The notes under the pieces are model-generated. The model saw only the letters and a program-made list of their open reading frames with translations. It did not search any database and had not been told where the DNA came from. A DNA stretch of 64,000 nt from Chroococcus sp. FPU101 (GTDB lineage Bacteria > Cyanobacteriota > Cyanobacteriia > Cyanobacteriales > Microcystaceae): assembly GCF_017312365.1 (NCBI RefSeq), contig NZ_BLJI01000016.1:29641-93640 (forward strand). Reading direction: 5' to 3'. Below, piece by piece: positions 8,588 through 17,117 of this stretch. Both the position numbers and the translations under genes were made by a program. Position 1 is the stretch's first letter, and each line of letters begins with the position of its first letter.

Positions 8588-8683
8588 ATGGAAAGCGTAG
8601 CTTACATCCTAGTTTTAACAATGTCATTGGCGGTACTTTTCTTCGCCATTGCCTTCCGTGAGCCTCCCCGTATTGAAAAATAA
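8588..8683 (+). CDS. psbT: Photosystem II reaction centre protein PsbT
   Basis: This 31-residue protein starts MESVAYILVLTMSLAVLFFA and ends FREPPRIEK, the standard PsbT sequence: one membrane-spanning helix and a charged stromal/cytoplasmic tail. PsbT sits at the monomer interface of photosystem II in the thylakoid membrane, next to CP47 (PsbB) and D1, and supports dimer stability and repair. It is complete, despite being too short for many gene finders. In many cyanobacteria and plastids it directly follows psbB; here no psbB is present upstream, only decayed sequence. nrdR follows 134 bases downstream. Confidence 0.95.
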   Translation: MESVAYILVLTMSLAVLFFAIAFREPPRIEK

Positions 8684-8817
8684 TTTTGATTGGGTTGACT
8701 CTATAAATTTTGATTCACTCTATGATTGAGCCGTCTAGTTCTATGTTTAGATAGAAGGAAAGCAACGGCTCGACTTTTTCTATCTAAAAAATTGCTCCCA
8801 TCCTGAGAGAATCGCTC

Positions 8818-9321
8818 ATGCAGTGTCCCTATTGTCAAAATACGGATAGCCGTGTCTTAGAGTCTCGTTCGACCGAAACGGGACAAAGTATCCGTCGTCG
8901 CCGAGAATGTTTAAACTGTAAACATCGTTTCACCACATATGAACGGATTGAATATGTTCCGATTACTGTGGTCAAAAAAGATGGGAGTAGAGAATCTTTT
9001 GATCGCTCTAAAGTTTTACGGGGGATGGTGCGAGCTTGTGAGAAAACAGGTATTACTCATGAACGGTTAGGAGCGATTGTAGATGATATCGAATTACAAT
9101 TACAACAGCGTCCCAAACGAGAAGTAACCAGTCAACAAATTGGCGAACTCGTCTTACAAACCCTAAAAACCGAAAGTGAAGTGGCTTACGTCCGTTTTGC
9201 TTCAGTTTATGGCAATTTTCAGGGTATTAAAGATTTTGTATCTACATTAGACCATTTACAGCAATCTTCACCAACTACAGAATCTCAATTGACGTGGGAC
9301 GATCGCACTCTCATCAGCTAA
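8818..9321 (+). CDS. nrdR: Transcriptional repressor NrdR
   Basis: This 167-residue protein represses ribonucleotide reductase genes by binding NrdR boxes when its ATP-cone holds dATP/ATP. The N-terminal zinc ribbon is intact (CPYCQ and CLNCKH, residues 3-34), followed by RRRECLNC and FTTYER typical of the family, and an ATP-cone domain (residues about 50-140) starting [20 protein letters not shown]. The C-terminal tail after residue 145 is a little longer than in E. coli NrdR. No NrdR box was seen in the promoters inside this window, so its target genes presumably lie elsewhere. Confidence 0.95.
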   Translation: MQCPYCQNTDSRVLESRSTETGQSIRRRRECLNCKHRFTTYERIEYVPITVVKKDGSRESFDRSKVLRGMVRACEKTGITHERLGAIVDDIELQLQQRPKREVTSQQIGELVLQTLKTESEVAYVRFASVYGNFQGIKDFVSTLDHLQQSSPTTESQLTWDDRTLIS

Positions 9322-9561
9322 CATCTCTTCGGTTCTGACACCATAGATTGTACCGTAAAGGGTGAAATTTCGAGTATAATTATAATTCTGTAATTAAAAA
9401 GTTAGACGGGTTAACCTATCTTAGAATCTAAGTTTAGCATTCCTCAAGCGCTGCTAGGAAAAGGGTATTGCAGTTATCCCCAGTTAACTAGCACGACTAG
9501 AAACTGTGAAACGCTACCCAGTCCAACCATTACGGAGAGAACCAATAGGAAACAAAACTAC

Positions 9562-10689
9562 ATGATCAGTCAAAAAACCGCAAAAACTAAAAATATAGGC
9601 TTTACTCATGACGATTTTGCCGCCCTTTTAGATAAATACGATTATCATTTCAACCCAGGGGATATCGTTCCTGGAACCGTGTTCAGCATGGAGCCAAGAG
9701 GAGCTTTAATTGATATTGGTGCAAAAACCGCCGCTTTTATTCCAGTACAGGAGATGTCAATTAACCGGGTAGACGATCCCGATGAGGTTTTACAATCAAA
9801 TGAAACCCGCGAATTTTTTATCCTGACTGATGAAAATGAAGATGGACAATTAACGCTTTCAATTCGCCGTATTGAGTATATGCGGGCGTGGGAGAGAGTA
9901 CGCCAATTACAAGCCGAAGACGCTACCGTGCGTTCTCAAGTCTTTGCGACAAACCGGGGTGGAGCCTTGGTTAGAATTGAAGGATTAAGAGGTTTTATTC
10001 CTGGCTCTCATATTAGCACCAAAGAAGCTAAAGAAGATTTAGTGGGACAAGACTTAGCCCTAAAGTTTCTCGAAGTCGATGAAGATCGTAACCGTCTCGT
10101 TCTCAGCCATCGCCGCGCTTTAGTAGAACGCAAGATGAACGGTTTAGAAGTTGGACAAGTTGTTATTGGTTCAGTTCGTGGCATTAAGCCCTACGGTGCA
10201 TTTATTGATATTGGTGGTGTAAGCGGACTACTCCATATTTCCGAGATTTCCCATGATCATATTGACACACCCCACAGTGTTTTTAATGTTAATGATGAAT
10301 TAAAAGTCATGATTATTGACTTGGATGCAGAAAGAGGACGTATTTCTCTATCGACCAAGCAACTTGAACCTGAACCAGGTGATATGCTTAAAAATAGACA
10401 AGCTGTTATCGATCAAGCTGAAGAAATGGCCGCGAAGTATCGTGAAAAACTTAGAGCGCAAGCAGCAGGAATTCCATTTGAGGAAGAAATTCCCGAAGCA
10501 GCAGAAACCATTACTGAAGAAGCAGAAACGGCTCCCGAAACAGCAGACGTTATTGCTGAAGATCTCGAAGTTCCTTCAATATCTGAAGAAGCTGAAGATG
10601 TTGAAAATGTTGAAGATGTTGAAGATGTTAAAGAAGCTGAAGAAGCCGAAGAAGCTGAAGAAGTGGTTATGGCTGGGGCTGAAGAATAA
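9562..10689 (+). CDS. rps1: 30S ribosomal protein S1
   Basis: Ribosomal protein S1 helps mRNA bind to the small subunit. The 375 residues hold three S1 (OB-fold) repeats, at roughly 30-100, 118-182 and 197-267, the short cyanobacterial/plastid arrangement rather than the six repeats of E. coli. The C-terminal 85 residues are a low-complexity acidic tail rich in Glu, Ala and Val, encoded by short tandem repeats around 10596-10668. A 240-base leader with no ORF precedes the gene and may carry translational control. A strong intrinsic terminator follows at 10718. Confidence 0.93.
   Translation: MISQKTAKTKNIGFTHDDFAALLDKYDYHFNPGDIVPGTVFSMEPRGALIDIGAKTAAFIPVQEMSINRVDDPDEVLQSNETREFFILTDENEDGQLTLSIRRIEYMRAWERVRQLQAEDATVRSQVFATNRGGALVRIEGLRGFIPGSHISTKEAKEDLVGQDLALKFLEVDEDRNRLVLSHRRALVERKMNGLEVGQVVIGSVRGIKPYGAFIDIGGVSGLLHISEISHDHIDTPHSVFNVNDELKVMIIDLDAERGRISLSTKQLEPEPGDMLKNRQAVIDQAEEMAAKYREKLRAQAAGIPFEEEIPEAAETITEEAETAPETADVIAEDLEVPSISEEAEDVENVEDVEDVKEAEEAEEAEEVVMAGAEE
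10596..10668 (+). repeat. Short tandem repeats encoding the acidic tail of S1
   Basis: Units of GAAGATGTT and GAAGCTGAA-like nonamers follow one another and encode ED/V and EA/E repeats. Because the unit length is a multiple of three, copy number could vary without breaking the frame. Confidence 0.75.
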
Positions 10690-10717
10690 ATATCTTAGCT
10701 TTCAAAAGCAAGTGATT

Positions 10718-10747
10718 AAAAAAGGGGGGGTTATCCCTCTTTTTTTG
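10718..10747 (+). terminator. Rho-independent terminator after rps1
   Basis: An 11-base-pair stem (AAAAAAGGGGG with CCCTCTTTTTT, one G-U pair) closes a six-base loop and runs into the T tract. It lies 28 bases after the rps1 stop codon. Confidence 0.85.
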
Positions 10748-10809
10748 TTATCAACAATAATCATACAAGTTTTTAATAATTTCAAAAAAATAATAATGTG
10801 GTAAATAAT

Positions 10810-11553
10810 ATGATTACTATTCGCGTTAAAAATCAAGAATTTTCCAATATTCAAGCCGTACTGTTTGATAAAGATGGGACATTAGAAGACTCACAAAGTT
10901 TTTTAAGAGAACTGGGAATTAAAAGAGCGAGATTAATTGATGCTCAAATCCCTGGCATTGGAGAACCTCTATTAATGTCATTTGGTATTTTAGATAATCA
11001 ATTAGATTTAACAGGATTAATGGCTGTCGGAACGCGCCAAGAAAACGAAATAGCGGCGGCGGCCTATATTGCTGAAACTGGTAGAAGTTGGTTTGAGTCA
11101 TTGGCGATCGCACGTCAAGCTTTTGTAGATGCTGATCAATATTTACAGAGAAATCCTCGTACTTCTCCTGTATTTTCTGGGTGTTTAGATCTTTTAAAGG
11201 CTTTAGCTTCAGCAGGAATAAAATTAGGAATTGTTTCGGCGGATTCAACGGCGAATATTAAGCGTTTTGTGGAATATCATCAGTTAACTGAGATTATTCA
11301 AGTCATGTTAGGTGCGGATCAAAGATATAAAAAACCTGATCCCGCTTTATTTCTACAAGCGTGTCAAATTTTAGATGTTCAGCCAGAGTACACTTTAATG
11401 GTAGGGGATGCTCAAGTGGATATAGAGATGGCAAAACAAGCCAAGGCAGGGGGAGTAATAGGGGTTTGTTGGCATCAAAGTACGGCAACATCCTTAAAAA
11501 ATGCCGATGTAATCATTTCTCAATTCGATCAGATTTCAATTCTTGACAGTTGA
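10810..11553 (+). CDS. HAD-family hydrolase, phosphoglycolate-phosphatase-like
   Basis: This is a haloacid-dehalogenase phosphatase of about 247 residues. Motif I is FDKDGTLED with the nucleophile Asp, motif II the VSADS segment, motif III the Lys of KKPDP and motif IV VGDAQVD. The cap domain sits between motifs I and II (residues about 20-110). The family includes phosphoglycolate phosphatase, which removes the 2-phosphoglycolate made by Rubisco oxygenation, but also many other small-phosphate hydrolases, so the substrate is open. The ATG at 10810 is preferred to the GTG at 10798 because the conserved region starts only at TIRVKNQEF. Confidence 0.8.
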   Translation: MITIRVKNQEFSNIQAVLFDKDGTLEDSQSFLRELGIKRARLIDAQIPGIGEPLLMSFGILDNQLDLTGLMAVGTRQENEIAAAAYIAETGRSWFESLAIARQAFVDADQYLQRNPRTSPVFSGCLDLLKALASAGIKLGIVSADSTANIKRFVEYHQLTEIIQVMLGADQRYKKPDPALFLQACQILDVQPEYTLMVGDAQVDIEMAKQAKAGGVIGVCWHQSTATSLKNADVIISQFDQISILDS

Positions 11554-11623
11554 TGCTACCCTATATGGAAATATTGGTTAATATTAAAAACTGACTCGTT
11601 TCCCCAAGTGAGGGTTAATAAAA

Positions 11624-12886
11624 TTGTCTAGACGCTACTTATTTACTTCCGAATCTGTTACCGAAGGGCATCCTGATAAAATCTGTGATCAGATTTCAGA
11701 TACCATTTTAGACGCACTCTTGGCTCAAGATGACAAAAGCAGAGTTGCCGCAGAAGTCGTTGTTAATACGGGTTTAGTGCTAATTACTGGAGAAGTGACT
11801 ACTAAAGCGCAAGTTAATTTTGTTGAATTGGCTCGGAAAAAAATTGCTGAAATTGGTTATATTCATGCAGATAACGGGTTTTCTGCGAATAGTTGCGCGG
11901 TTTTAGTTGCACTCGATGAACAATCTCCCGATATTTCGCAAGGAGTAACCGCAGCACAAGAACACCGTGAATCACTCAGTGATGATGAACTTGATAAAAT
12001 TGGTGCAGGTGATCAAGGAATCATGTTCGGTTTTGCTTGCAACGAAACCCCCGAATTAATGCCCTTGCCCATCAGTTTAGCCCATAGAATCGCTCGTCGT
12101 TTAGCCGCCGTTCGTAAAACAGGAGAATTAGCCTATCTGCGTCCTGATGGTAAAACACAAGTTTCTGTAATATACGAAGATGGTAAACCTGTTGGCATTG
12201 ATACGATTCTCATTTCGACCCAACATGATGCGACCATCGGTGAAATTACCGATAATAATGAAGTTCAGAAGAAAATTAAAGAGGATCTCTGGGAAGCCGT
12301 GATTCAGCCTGTTTTTGCTGATATTTCTGTTAAACCTGATGAAAATACTAAATATTTAGTGAACCCAACTGGTAAATTTGTGGTTGGTGGGCCTCAAGGA
12401 GATGCAGGCTTAACAGGACGTAAGATTATTGTTGATACCTACGGTGGTTATTCTCGTCATGGTGGCGGGGCATTCTCTGGCAAAGATCCCACAAAAGTCG
12501 ATCGCTCTGCGGCTTATGCTTGTCGTTATGTGGCGAAAAATATCGTCGCTGCTGGTTTGGCAGATAAATGTGAAGTACAACTGAGTTATGCGATCGGTGT
12601 AGCTCGTCCTGTTAGTATTTTGATCGAAACTTTTGGCACAGGTAAAGTAGATGAAGATGTTCTACTAGATTTTGTCACCCAGAATTTTGAATTACGTCCT
12701 GCTGGCATTATTCAAACCTTTAATCTTAGAGGTTTACCTGCCGAAAGAGGGGGCCGTTTCTATCAAGATGTTGCCGCTTATGGTCATTTAGGACGTAGTG
12801 ATTTAGATTTACCTTGGGAGCAAACCGATAAAGCAGAACTTTTAAAGACGCTTTTAAAAACAACTGTTAGTGCGGTTCCTGCATAA
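11624..12886 (+). CDS. metK: S-adenosylmethionine synthase
   Basis: MetK makes S-adenosylmethionine from methionine and ATP in the cytoplasm. The protein has 420 residues, opens [20 protein letters not shown], and carries the ATP-binding [12 protein letters not shown] segment and the phosphate loop [19 protein letters not shown], all intact. The start codon is TTG; no ATG is suitably placed, and the TTG gives exactly the family's N-terminus. Use of TTG may lower translation. The gene stands alone between its own short leader and a terminator at 12907. Confidence 0.97.
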   Translation: MSRRYLFTSESVTEGHPDKICDQISDTILDALLAQDDKSRVAAEVVVNTGLVLITGEVTTKAQVNFVELARKKIAEIGYIHADNGFSANSCAVLVALDEQSPDISQGVTAAQEHRESLSDDELDKIGAGDQGIMFGFACNETPELMPLPISLAHRIARRLAAVRKTGELAYLRPDGKTQVSVIYEDGKPVGIDTILISTQHDATIGEITDNNEVQKKIKEDLWEAVIQPVFADISVKPDENTKYLVNPTGKFVVGGPQGDAGLTGRKIIVDTYGGYSRHGGGAFSGKDPTKVDRSAAYACRYVAKNIVAAGLADKCEVQLSYAIGVARPVSILIETFGTGKVDEDVLLDFVTQNFELRPAGIIQTFNLRGLPAERGGRFYQDVAAYGHLGRSDLDLPWEQTDKAELLKTLLKTTVSAVPA

Positions 12887-12906
12887 AATATTTCTTCGAA
12901 AAATCT

Positions 12907-12937
12907 AGGGTTTGGGTGACCAAGCCCTTTTTCTTTT
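12907..12937 (+). terminator. Rho-independent terminator after metK
   Basis: A nine-base-pair stem (AGGGTTTGG with CCAAGCCCT, one G-U pair, loop GTGA) is followed by TTTTCTTTT, 20 bases after the stop codon. Confidence 0.85.
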
Positions 12938-12998
12938 GGTCACATTTATAGAAAACACGATAATCTATAGCAGTAACCTCCTTTAAACTGATCCCGCT

Positions 12999-15635
12999 TT
13001 GAGGCTTTCTTTATCCTATAAACGTTTATATAGCTGGTTTAAATCCCGACACTTTGGACGGAGTGCCACCGATACCCGATACGCGCTACTAGAAGCCTGT
13101 TTAATTGGGATTTTATCTGCGATCGCTGCACTCCTTTTAAAAGAGGGTGTCGGATGGTTAGGGGGAATACGTCTTCAGACGGCGAGTCAGTATGGGCCGT
13201 GGGTGACATTACCTCTAGCGGGTTTAATTTTTGGGGGTTTATCGGGTTGGGTACTTGAAACCTTTTCCCCTGCTGCATCGGGGGGTGGCATTCCGCAAGT
13301 CAAAGCCGCTTTAGCTAGATTTCCTATTCAACTATCACTAAAAGTTGCATTTGTCAAGCTCATTGGCACAATTTTAGTTTTAGGCGGGGGGTTAACCCTT
13401 GGCAGACGTGCGCCGACGGTGCATATTGGTGCTGCTTTAGCCGCGCAACTGTGTACATGGGTACCCACTTCGCCCGAACATCGCCGTCAAATGATTGCTG
13501 CGGGTGCGGCTGCGGGGTTGGCGGCAGGTTTTACGACACCCATTGCAGGGGTTTTGTTTGTTGTCGAAGAATTGATGCGGGATGTTTCTGGATTGACGCT
13601 AGAGACAGCAATTGTCGCATCGTTTACGGGTGCAGTCGTTTCAATGCTGTTGCAATCTGCTGATTTGAATGTTCCTGCTGTTCTTTTGGATACCGTTAAA
13701 ACAAGTTTTTCAGCACCAGAAATTCCCTTTTATATTTTTTTAGGTGCTTTAGCGGGACTTTTAGGGGCATTTTTTAATAAAGGTGTGTTGTACTTTTCGG
13801 AGCTACAAAAACGATTAAATTTACCGTTATTCCTCAGAATTGGGGTTATTGGTTGTTTTTCGGGTTTTATTATTGCTTTATTACCGCCTTTCTTTCGAGA
13901 TAATGCAGGTTTACGGGAATTCCTAATCAATGGAGAGTTATCGAATTCAAGTATTATGATCGCTTTTGTCGCTCATTTCTTTCTAACCATGTTAGCTTAT
14001 AGTTCGGGTGCGCCTGGTGGGTTGTTTGCACCTGCTTTAGTCATGGGTTCAGCATTAGGCTATTTAGTCGGAAAAGTAGAACACTTTGTTACAGGTACAC
14101 CGACTGAGGTGACTTATGCTTTAGCGGGAATGGGTGCCATGTTTACGGGGGTGGTACGAGTTCCCATTACTGCTATTGTGATTGTTTTCGAGCTTAATAA
14201 TGATTTTAATCTGGTTTTGCCCCTAATGATTACCTGTGCAGTTTCCTATATTACTGCGGAGAGTATTTTCAGGGGTTCACTCTATCAGCATTTACTTTTA
14301 TCAAGTGGTATTCCGTTTAAAGAAGAGGGGACAAATGAAAACTTTTTGAGTCATCTCACTGCATCCGATGTCATGCAAACTCAGGTAGAAACCTTATCGA
14401 GTGAAAGTACGCTAGATGATGTATTACAAATCATGTCGGTTTCCCATCATCGCGGTTTTCCTGTTGTTGCTGAAGATGTATTAGTAGGAATTTTTACGCA
14501 AAGTGATTTAGATAAACTTAAACAGTTGTCAGGAAAAACATTACTCAAAGAGATGATGACGAGTCAACCGATAACCGTGACTCCCTCTACTTCTATTAGT
14601 GATGTTTTATTTTTACTCAACCGCTATCAGCTTTCCCGTCTTCCCGTCACCGAAGGCCATAAACTGGTAGGAATTATTACACGTACTGATATTATCCGCG
14701 TTGAAGTTAATCAATTGAGTGGGCAGTCGCTAGATGTAGTCAAACCTGCACCCTCTTATGTTATCTATCAGACTCGTTCTCCTGCAATTGGCAAAGGACG
14801 AATCTTATTACCCATTGCTAACCCAGAAACCGCAACCGCTTTATTACAAATAGCAGGAGCGATCGCACGTTATTATAACTATGAGATAGATTGTTTACAA
14901 GTGATTAAAGTCTCTCGTCATAGTTCCCCTTCAGAAACCCCCGTTGATACTCGTGACGCACGAAAAATCATGCACCGTTTAGAACGTATTGGGAGACACC
15001 AAAAACTATCAGTACATACTCAAATCAGGGTAGCACAAGATATTTCTGAAGCGATTATCGAAACCATCAAAGAACGTCATATCAAAACATTGGTGATGGG
15101 GTGGAAAGGCAGTACATCAACTCAAGGAGCGATTTTTGGAGATTTAGTAGATACTTTAATTCATCACGCAACCTGTGAGTTAATGTTAGTCAAACTGAGT
15201 GCTAATTCTCTACTCTTTCCCTACTATCTTAATCCTCGTGCGACTTGGTTAGTTTCTCTAGCAGGGGGGCCAAATGCTCAACGGGCGATACAATTATTAC
15301 CTGCACTGACTAAATTATATGCTCGTCCCGATACCCCTGAAGTTTGGTTATGTCGGGTCTATCTACCTTCTGATCCTGACCCAGATTACCAAAGTTTGCA
15401 AGAGGTTACCCAAACGTTAGAGAATAAAATAGCTAAACCGATTACACCAGTTCCTATTTGTTCTCGTTCTGTCGTAGATGCTATTACAGACTTAGCCAAT
15501 GCGAAACAGTGTGATGTCGTGATCTTGGGTGCTTCAAAAGAAGGATTATTAAAAAACGTGATTCATGGCAATATACCCGAAACCATTGCCAAGAATGTCG
15601 ATAGTACTGTTATTTTGGTAAGAGGGTCTTTGTGA
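12999..15635 (+). CDS. ClC-family chloride transporter fused to CBS pair and two universal-stress domains
   Basis: This inner-membrane protein of 878 residues has three parts. The ClC anion channel/antiporter domain (about 30-430) contains GGGIPQVKAAL and the selectivity segment GGLFAPALVMG. A CBS pair (about 455-565) probably senses adenine nucleotides. The C-terminal part has two UspA-like domains (about 600-725 and 745-878, with the ATP-type motif VILGASKEG). The usual GREGP motif reads G135-R136-R137-A138-P139, so the gating glutamate is replaced by arginine. In ClC antiporters that glutamate couples Cl- to H+, and its loss generally uncouples transport, so a passive channel or sensor role is plausible. 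The start is TTG at 12999; no better start was found. Confidence 0.88.
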   Translation: MRLSLSYKRLYSWFKSRHFGRSATDTRYALLEACLIGILSAIAALLLKEGVGWLGGIRLQTASQYGPWVTLPLAGLIFGGLSGWVLETFSPAASGGGIPQVKAALARFPIQLSLKVAFVKLIGTILVLGGGLTLGRRAPTVHIGAALAAQLCTWVPTSPEHRRQMIAAGAAAGLAAGFTTPIAGVLFVVEELMRDVSGLTLETAIVASFTGAVVSMLLQSADLNVPAVLLDTVKTSFSAPEIPFYIFLGALAGLLGAFFNKGVLYFSELQKRLNLPLFLRIGVIGCFSGFIIALLPPFFRDNAGLREFLINGELSNSSIMIAFVAHFFLTMLAYSSGAPGGLFAPALVMGSALGYLVGKVEHFVTGTPTEVTYALAGMGAMFTGVVRVPITAIVIVFELNNDFNLVLPLMITCAVSYITAESIFRGSLYQHLLLSSGIPFKEEGTNENFLSHLTASDVMQTQVETLSSESTLDDVLQIMSVSHHRGFPVVAEDVLVGIFTQSDLDKLKQLSGKTLLKEMMTSQPITVTPSTSISDVLFLLNRYQLSRLPVTEGHKLVGIITRTDIIRVEVNQLSGQSLDVVKPAPSYVIYQTRSPAIGKGRILLPIANPETATALLQIAGAIARYYNYEIDCLQVIKVSRHSSPSETPVDTRDARKIMHRLERIGRHQKLSVHTQIRVAQDISEAIIETIKERHIKTLVMGWKGSTSTQGAIFGDLVDTLIHHATCELMLVKLSANSLLFPYYLNPRATWLVSLAGGPNAQRAIQLLPALTKLYARPDTPEVWLCRVYLPSDPDPDYQSLQEVTQTLENKIAKPITPVPICSRSVVDAITDLANAKQCDVVILGASKEGLLKNVIHGNIPETIAKNVDSTVILVRGSL

Positions 15636-15674
15636 TGAATTTAATCGATTTTAGCAACTAGACAAATTGCATTA

Positions 15675-16343
15675 ATGACCAAAAACACTGATTATCTAGA
15701 AAATTGGTGGCAAGTTTTACGACAAGAACGTGTGATTGCAGTAATACGAGCGCAAAATATCGATTTAGCCATTAGTTTAGCAAAAGCAGTAGCTCAAGGT
15801 GGCATTAAATTAATTGAGATTACATGGAATAGCACAGAACCGGCTCAAATTATTCAGCAATTAAATGTAGAATTGCCTGATTGTTGGATTGGCACTGGCA
15901 CGATTTTAACCGTAGAAGAACTAAAAGAGGCGATTTTGAGTGGAATTCGTTTTTGTTTTACCCCAAATGTTAATCCTACTCTGATACAAATCGCTAATCA
16001 AGCTGAAATTCCGATTATTCCAGGTGCCTTAACTCCTACTGAAATTATAACCGCGTGGCAAATGGGGGCAAGTTGTGTCAAAGTTTTTCCCATACAAGCA
16101 GTCGGAGGTGCCAGCTATATCAAAGCATTACAGGGGCCGATGGGACAAATTCCCCTAATCCCAACTGGAGGTGTTACGCTAGACAATGCTAAAGAGTTTA
16201 TTAGTGCTGGTGCGATCGCTGTTGGTTTATCAGGTCAATTGTTCCCGAATGCTATCATACAGTCTCAAGCTTGGTCTGAAATCACCCATCTAGCAGAAAA
16301 ACTTAAACAGGATTTAGCACAATATACCGATTCATTTGGTTAG
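15675..16343 (+). CDS. eda: KDPG / 4-hydroxy-2-oxoglutarate aldolase
   Basis: This 222-residue TIM-barrel class I aldolase splits 2-keto-3-deoxy-6-phosphogluconate into pyruvate and glyceraldehyde 3-phosphate, the last step of the Entner-Doudoroff route, and can act on 4-hydroxy-2-oxoglutarate. The Schiff-base lysine lies in CVKVFPI (about residue 136) and the acid/base Glu in LIEITWNS. The phosphate-binding PTGGV and GLSGQLF segments are present. The gene follows the ClC gene by 39 bases and may be read with it. Some cyanobacterial homologues lack clear dehydratase partners; none is present in this window. Confidence 0.9.
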   Translation: MTKNTDYLENWWQVLRQERVIAVIRAQNIDLAISLAKAVAQGGIKLIEITWNSTEPAQIIQQLNVELPDCWIGTGTILTVEELKEAILSGIRFCFTPNVNPTLIQIANQAEIPIIPGALTPTEIITAWQMGASCVKVFPIQAVGGASYIKALQGPMGQIPLIPTGGVTLDNAKEFISAGAIAVGLSGQLFPNAIIQSQAWSEITHLAEKLKQDLAQYTDSFG

Positions 16344-16388
16344 ACCCCTCGATTATCATTGTATATGCTCGTTTAGAAATATAAGCTC

Positions 16389-17117
16389 ATGAGTACTTTT
16401 GTGATTGGTGATATTCACGGTTGTTCAAAAGCTTTGGATTATTTGCTCAAAGCGGTAGACTTGCACTCACATGATATGATCATCACATTGGGAGACTATG
16501 TTAACAAAGGGCCTGATTCTAAAGGAGTCCTCGAAAGATTAATTAAATTAAATAAAACAGGTCAACTCCTTCCTTTGTTAGGAAATCATGACATCATGAT
16601 GTTAGAAGCGCGTTCTGACAAAAAAGTGGCGTTAGATTGGTATGTCAAAAAAGGCGGTCATAAAACCTTAGTATCCTATGGACAGAATGACTTAAAAGCG
16701 ATGGCGAATATTCCTAACGCTCATTGGAACTTTCTAGAAAAGAAATGTTTTTCTTGGTTAGAAACGGAAAACTATATTTTTGTTCATGCGAATCTTAATC
16801 CCAAGCTACCGTTAAATAAACAATCTCAACACGACCTATTTTGGAAAAAACTGGCTAACCCTATCCCTCACTATTCGGGTAAAACGATGATTTGTGGACA
16901 TACCAGCCAAAAAAGCGGTATACCCATCAATCTAGGTTATGCTATTTGTATCGATACATGGGCTTGTGGAAATGGATGGTTAACCGCATTAGAGTTAGAA
17001 AAAGGGAGAATTTGGCAAGCTAATCAAAAAGGTGAAGTGAGAACCGCTTGGATAGATGATTTTTATACTGCACCCATCGCTTTACCTGCTAACCAAGAAG
17101 TAGTCCACGCACTTTGA
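16389..17117 (+). CDS. PPP-type serine/threonine protein phosphatase / metallophosphoesterase
   Basis: The 242-residue protein has the metal-binding motifs of the PPP family: GDIHG at residues 7-11, GDYVNKGPDS (a variant of GDxVDRG), LLGNHD near residue 67, and a later HAN and GHT with metal-ligand histidines. The Asn-Lys for Asp-Arg change in the second motif is seen in bacterial PrpA/ApaH-like relatives. It may remove phosphate from Ser/Thr proteins or from small nucleotides; the choice cannot be made here. Its last 55 bases overlap the 3' end of the flavoprotein gene on the other strand. Confidence 0.82.
   Translation: MSTFVIGDIHGCSKALDYLLKAVDLHSHDMIITLGDYVNKGPDSKGVLERLIKLNKTGQLLPLLGNHDIMMLEARSDKKVALDWYVKKGGHKTLVSYGQNDLKAMANIPNAHWNFLEKKCFSWLETENYIFVHANLNPKLPLNKQSQHDLFWKKLANPIPHYSGKTMICGHTSQKSGIPINLGYAICIDTWACGNGWLTALELEKGRIWQANQKGEVRTAWIDDFYTAPIALPANQEVVHAL

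Noticed and set aside
9322..9561. Riboswitch or ribosomal-protein leader structure before rps1
   Set aside because: The leader is long and may be regulatory, but no known structure could be recognised by eye.
10316..10804. A long Lys/Leu-rich frame overlapping the end of rps1
   Set aside because: It is the +1 shadow of the Glu-rich repeat tail of S1; its low-complexity lysine content comes from the GAAGAT repeats.
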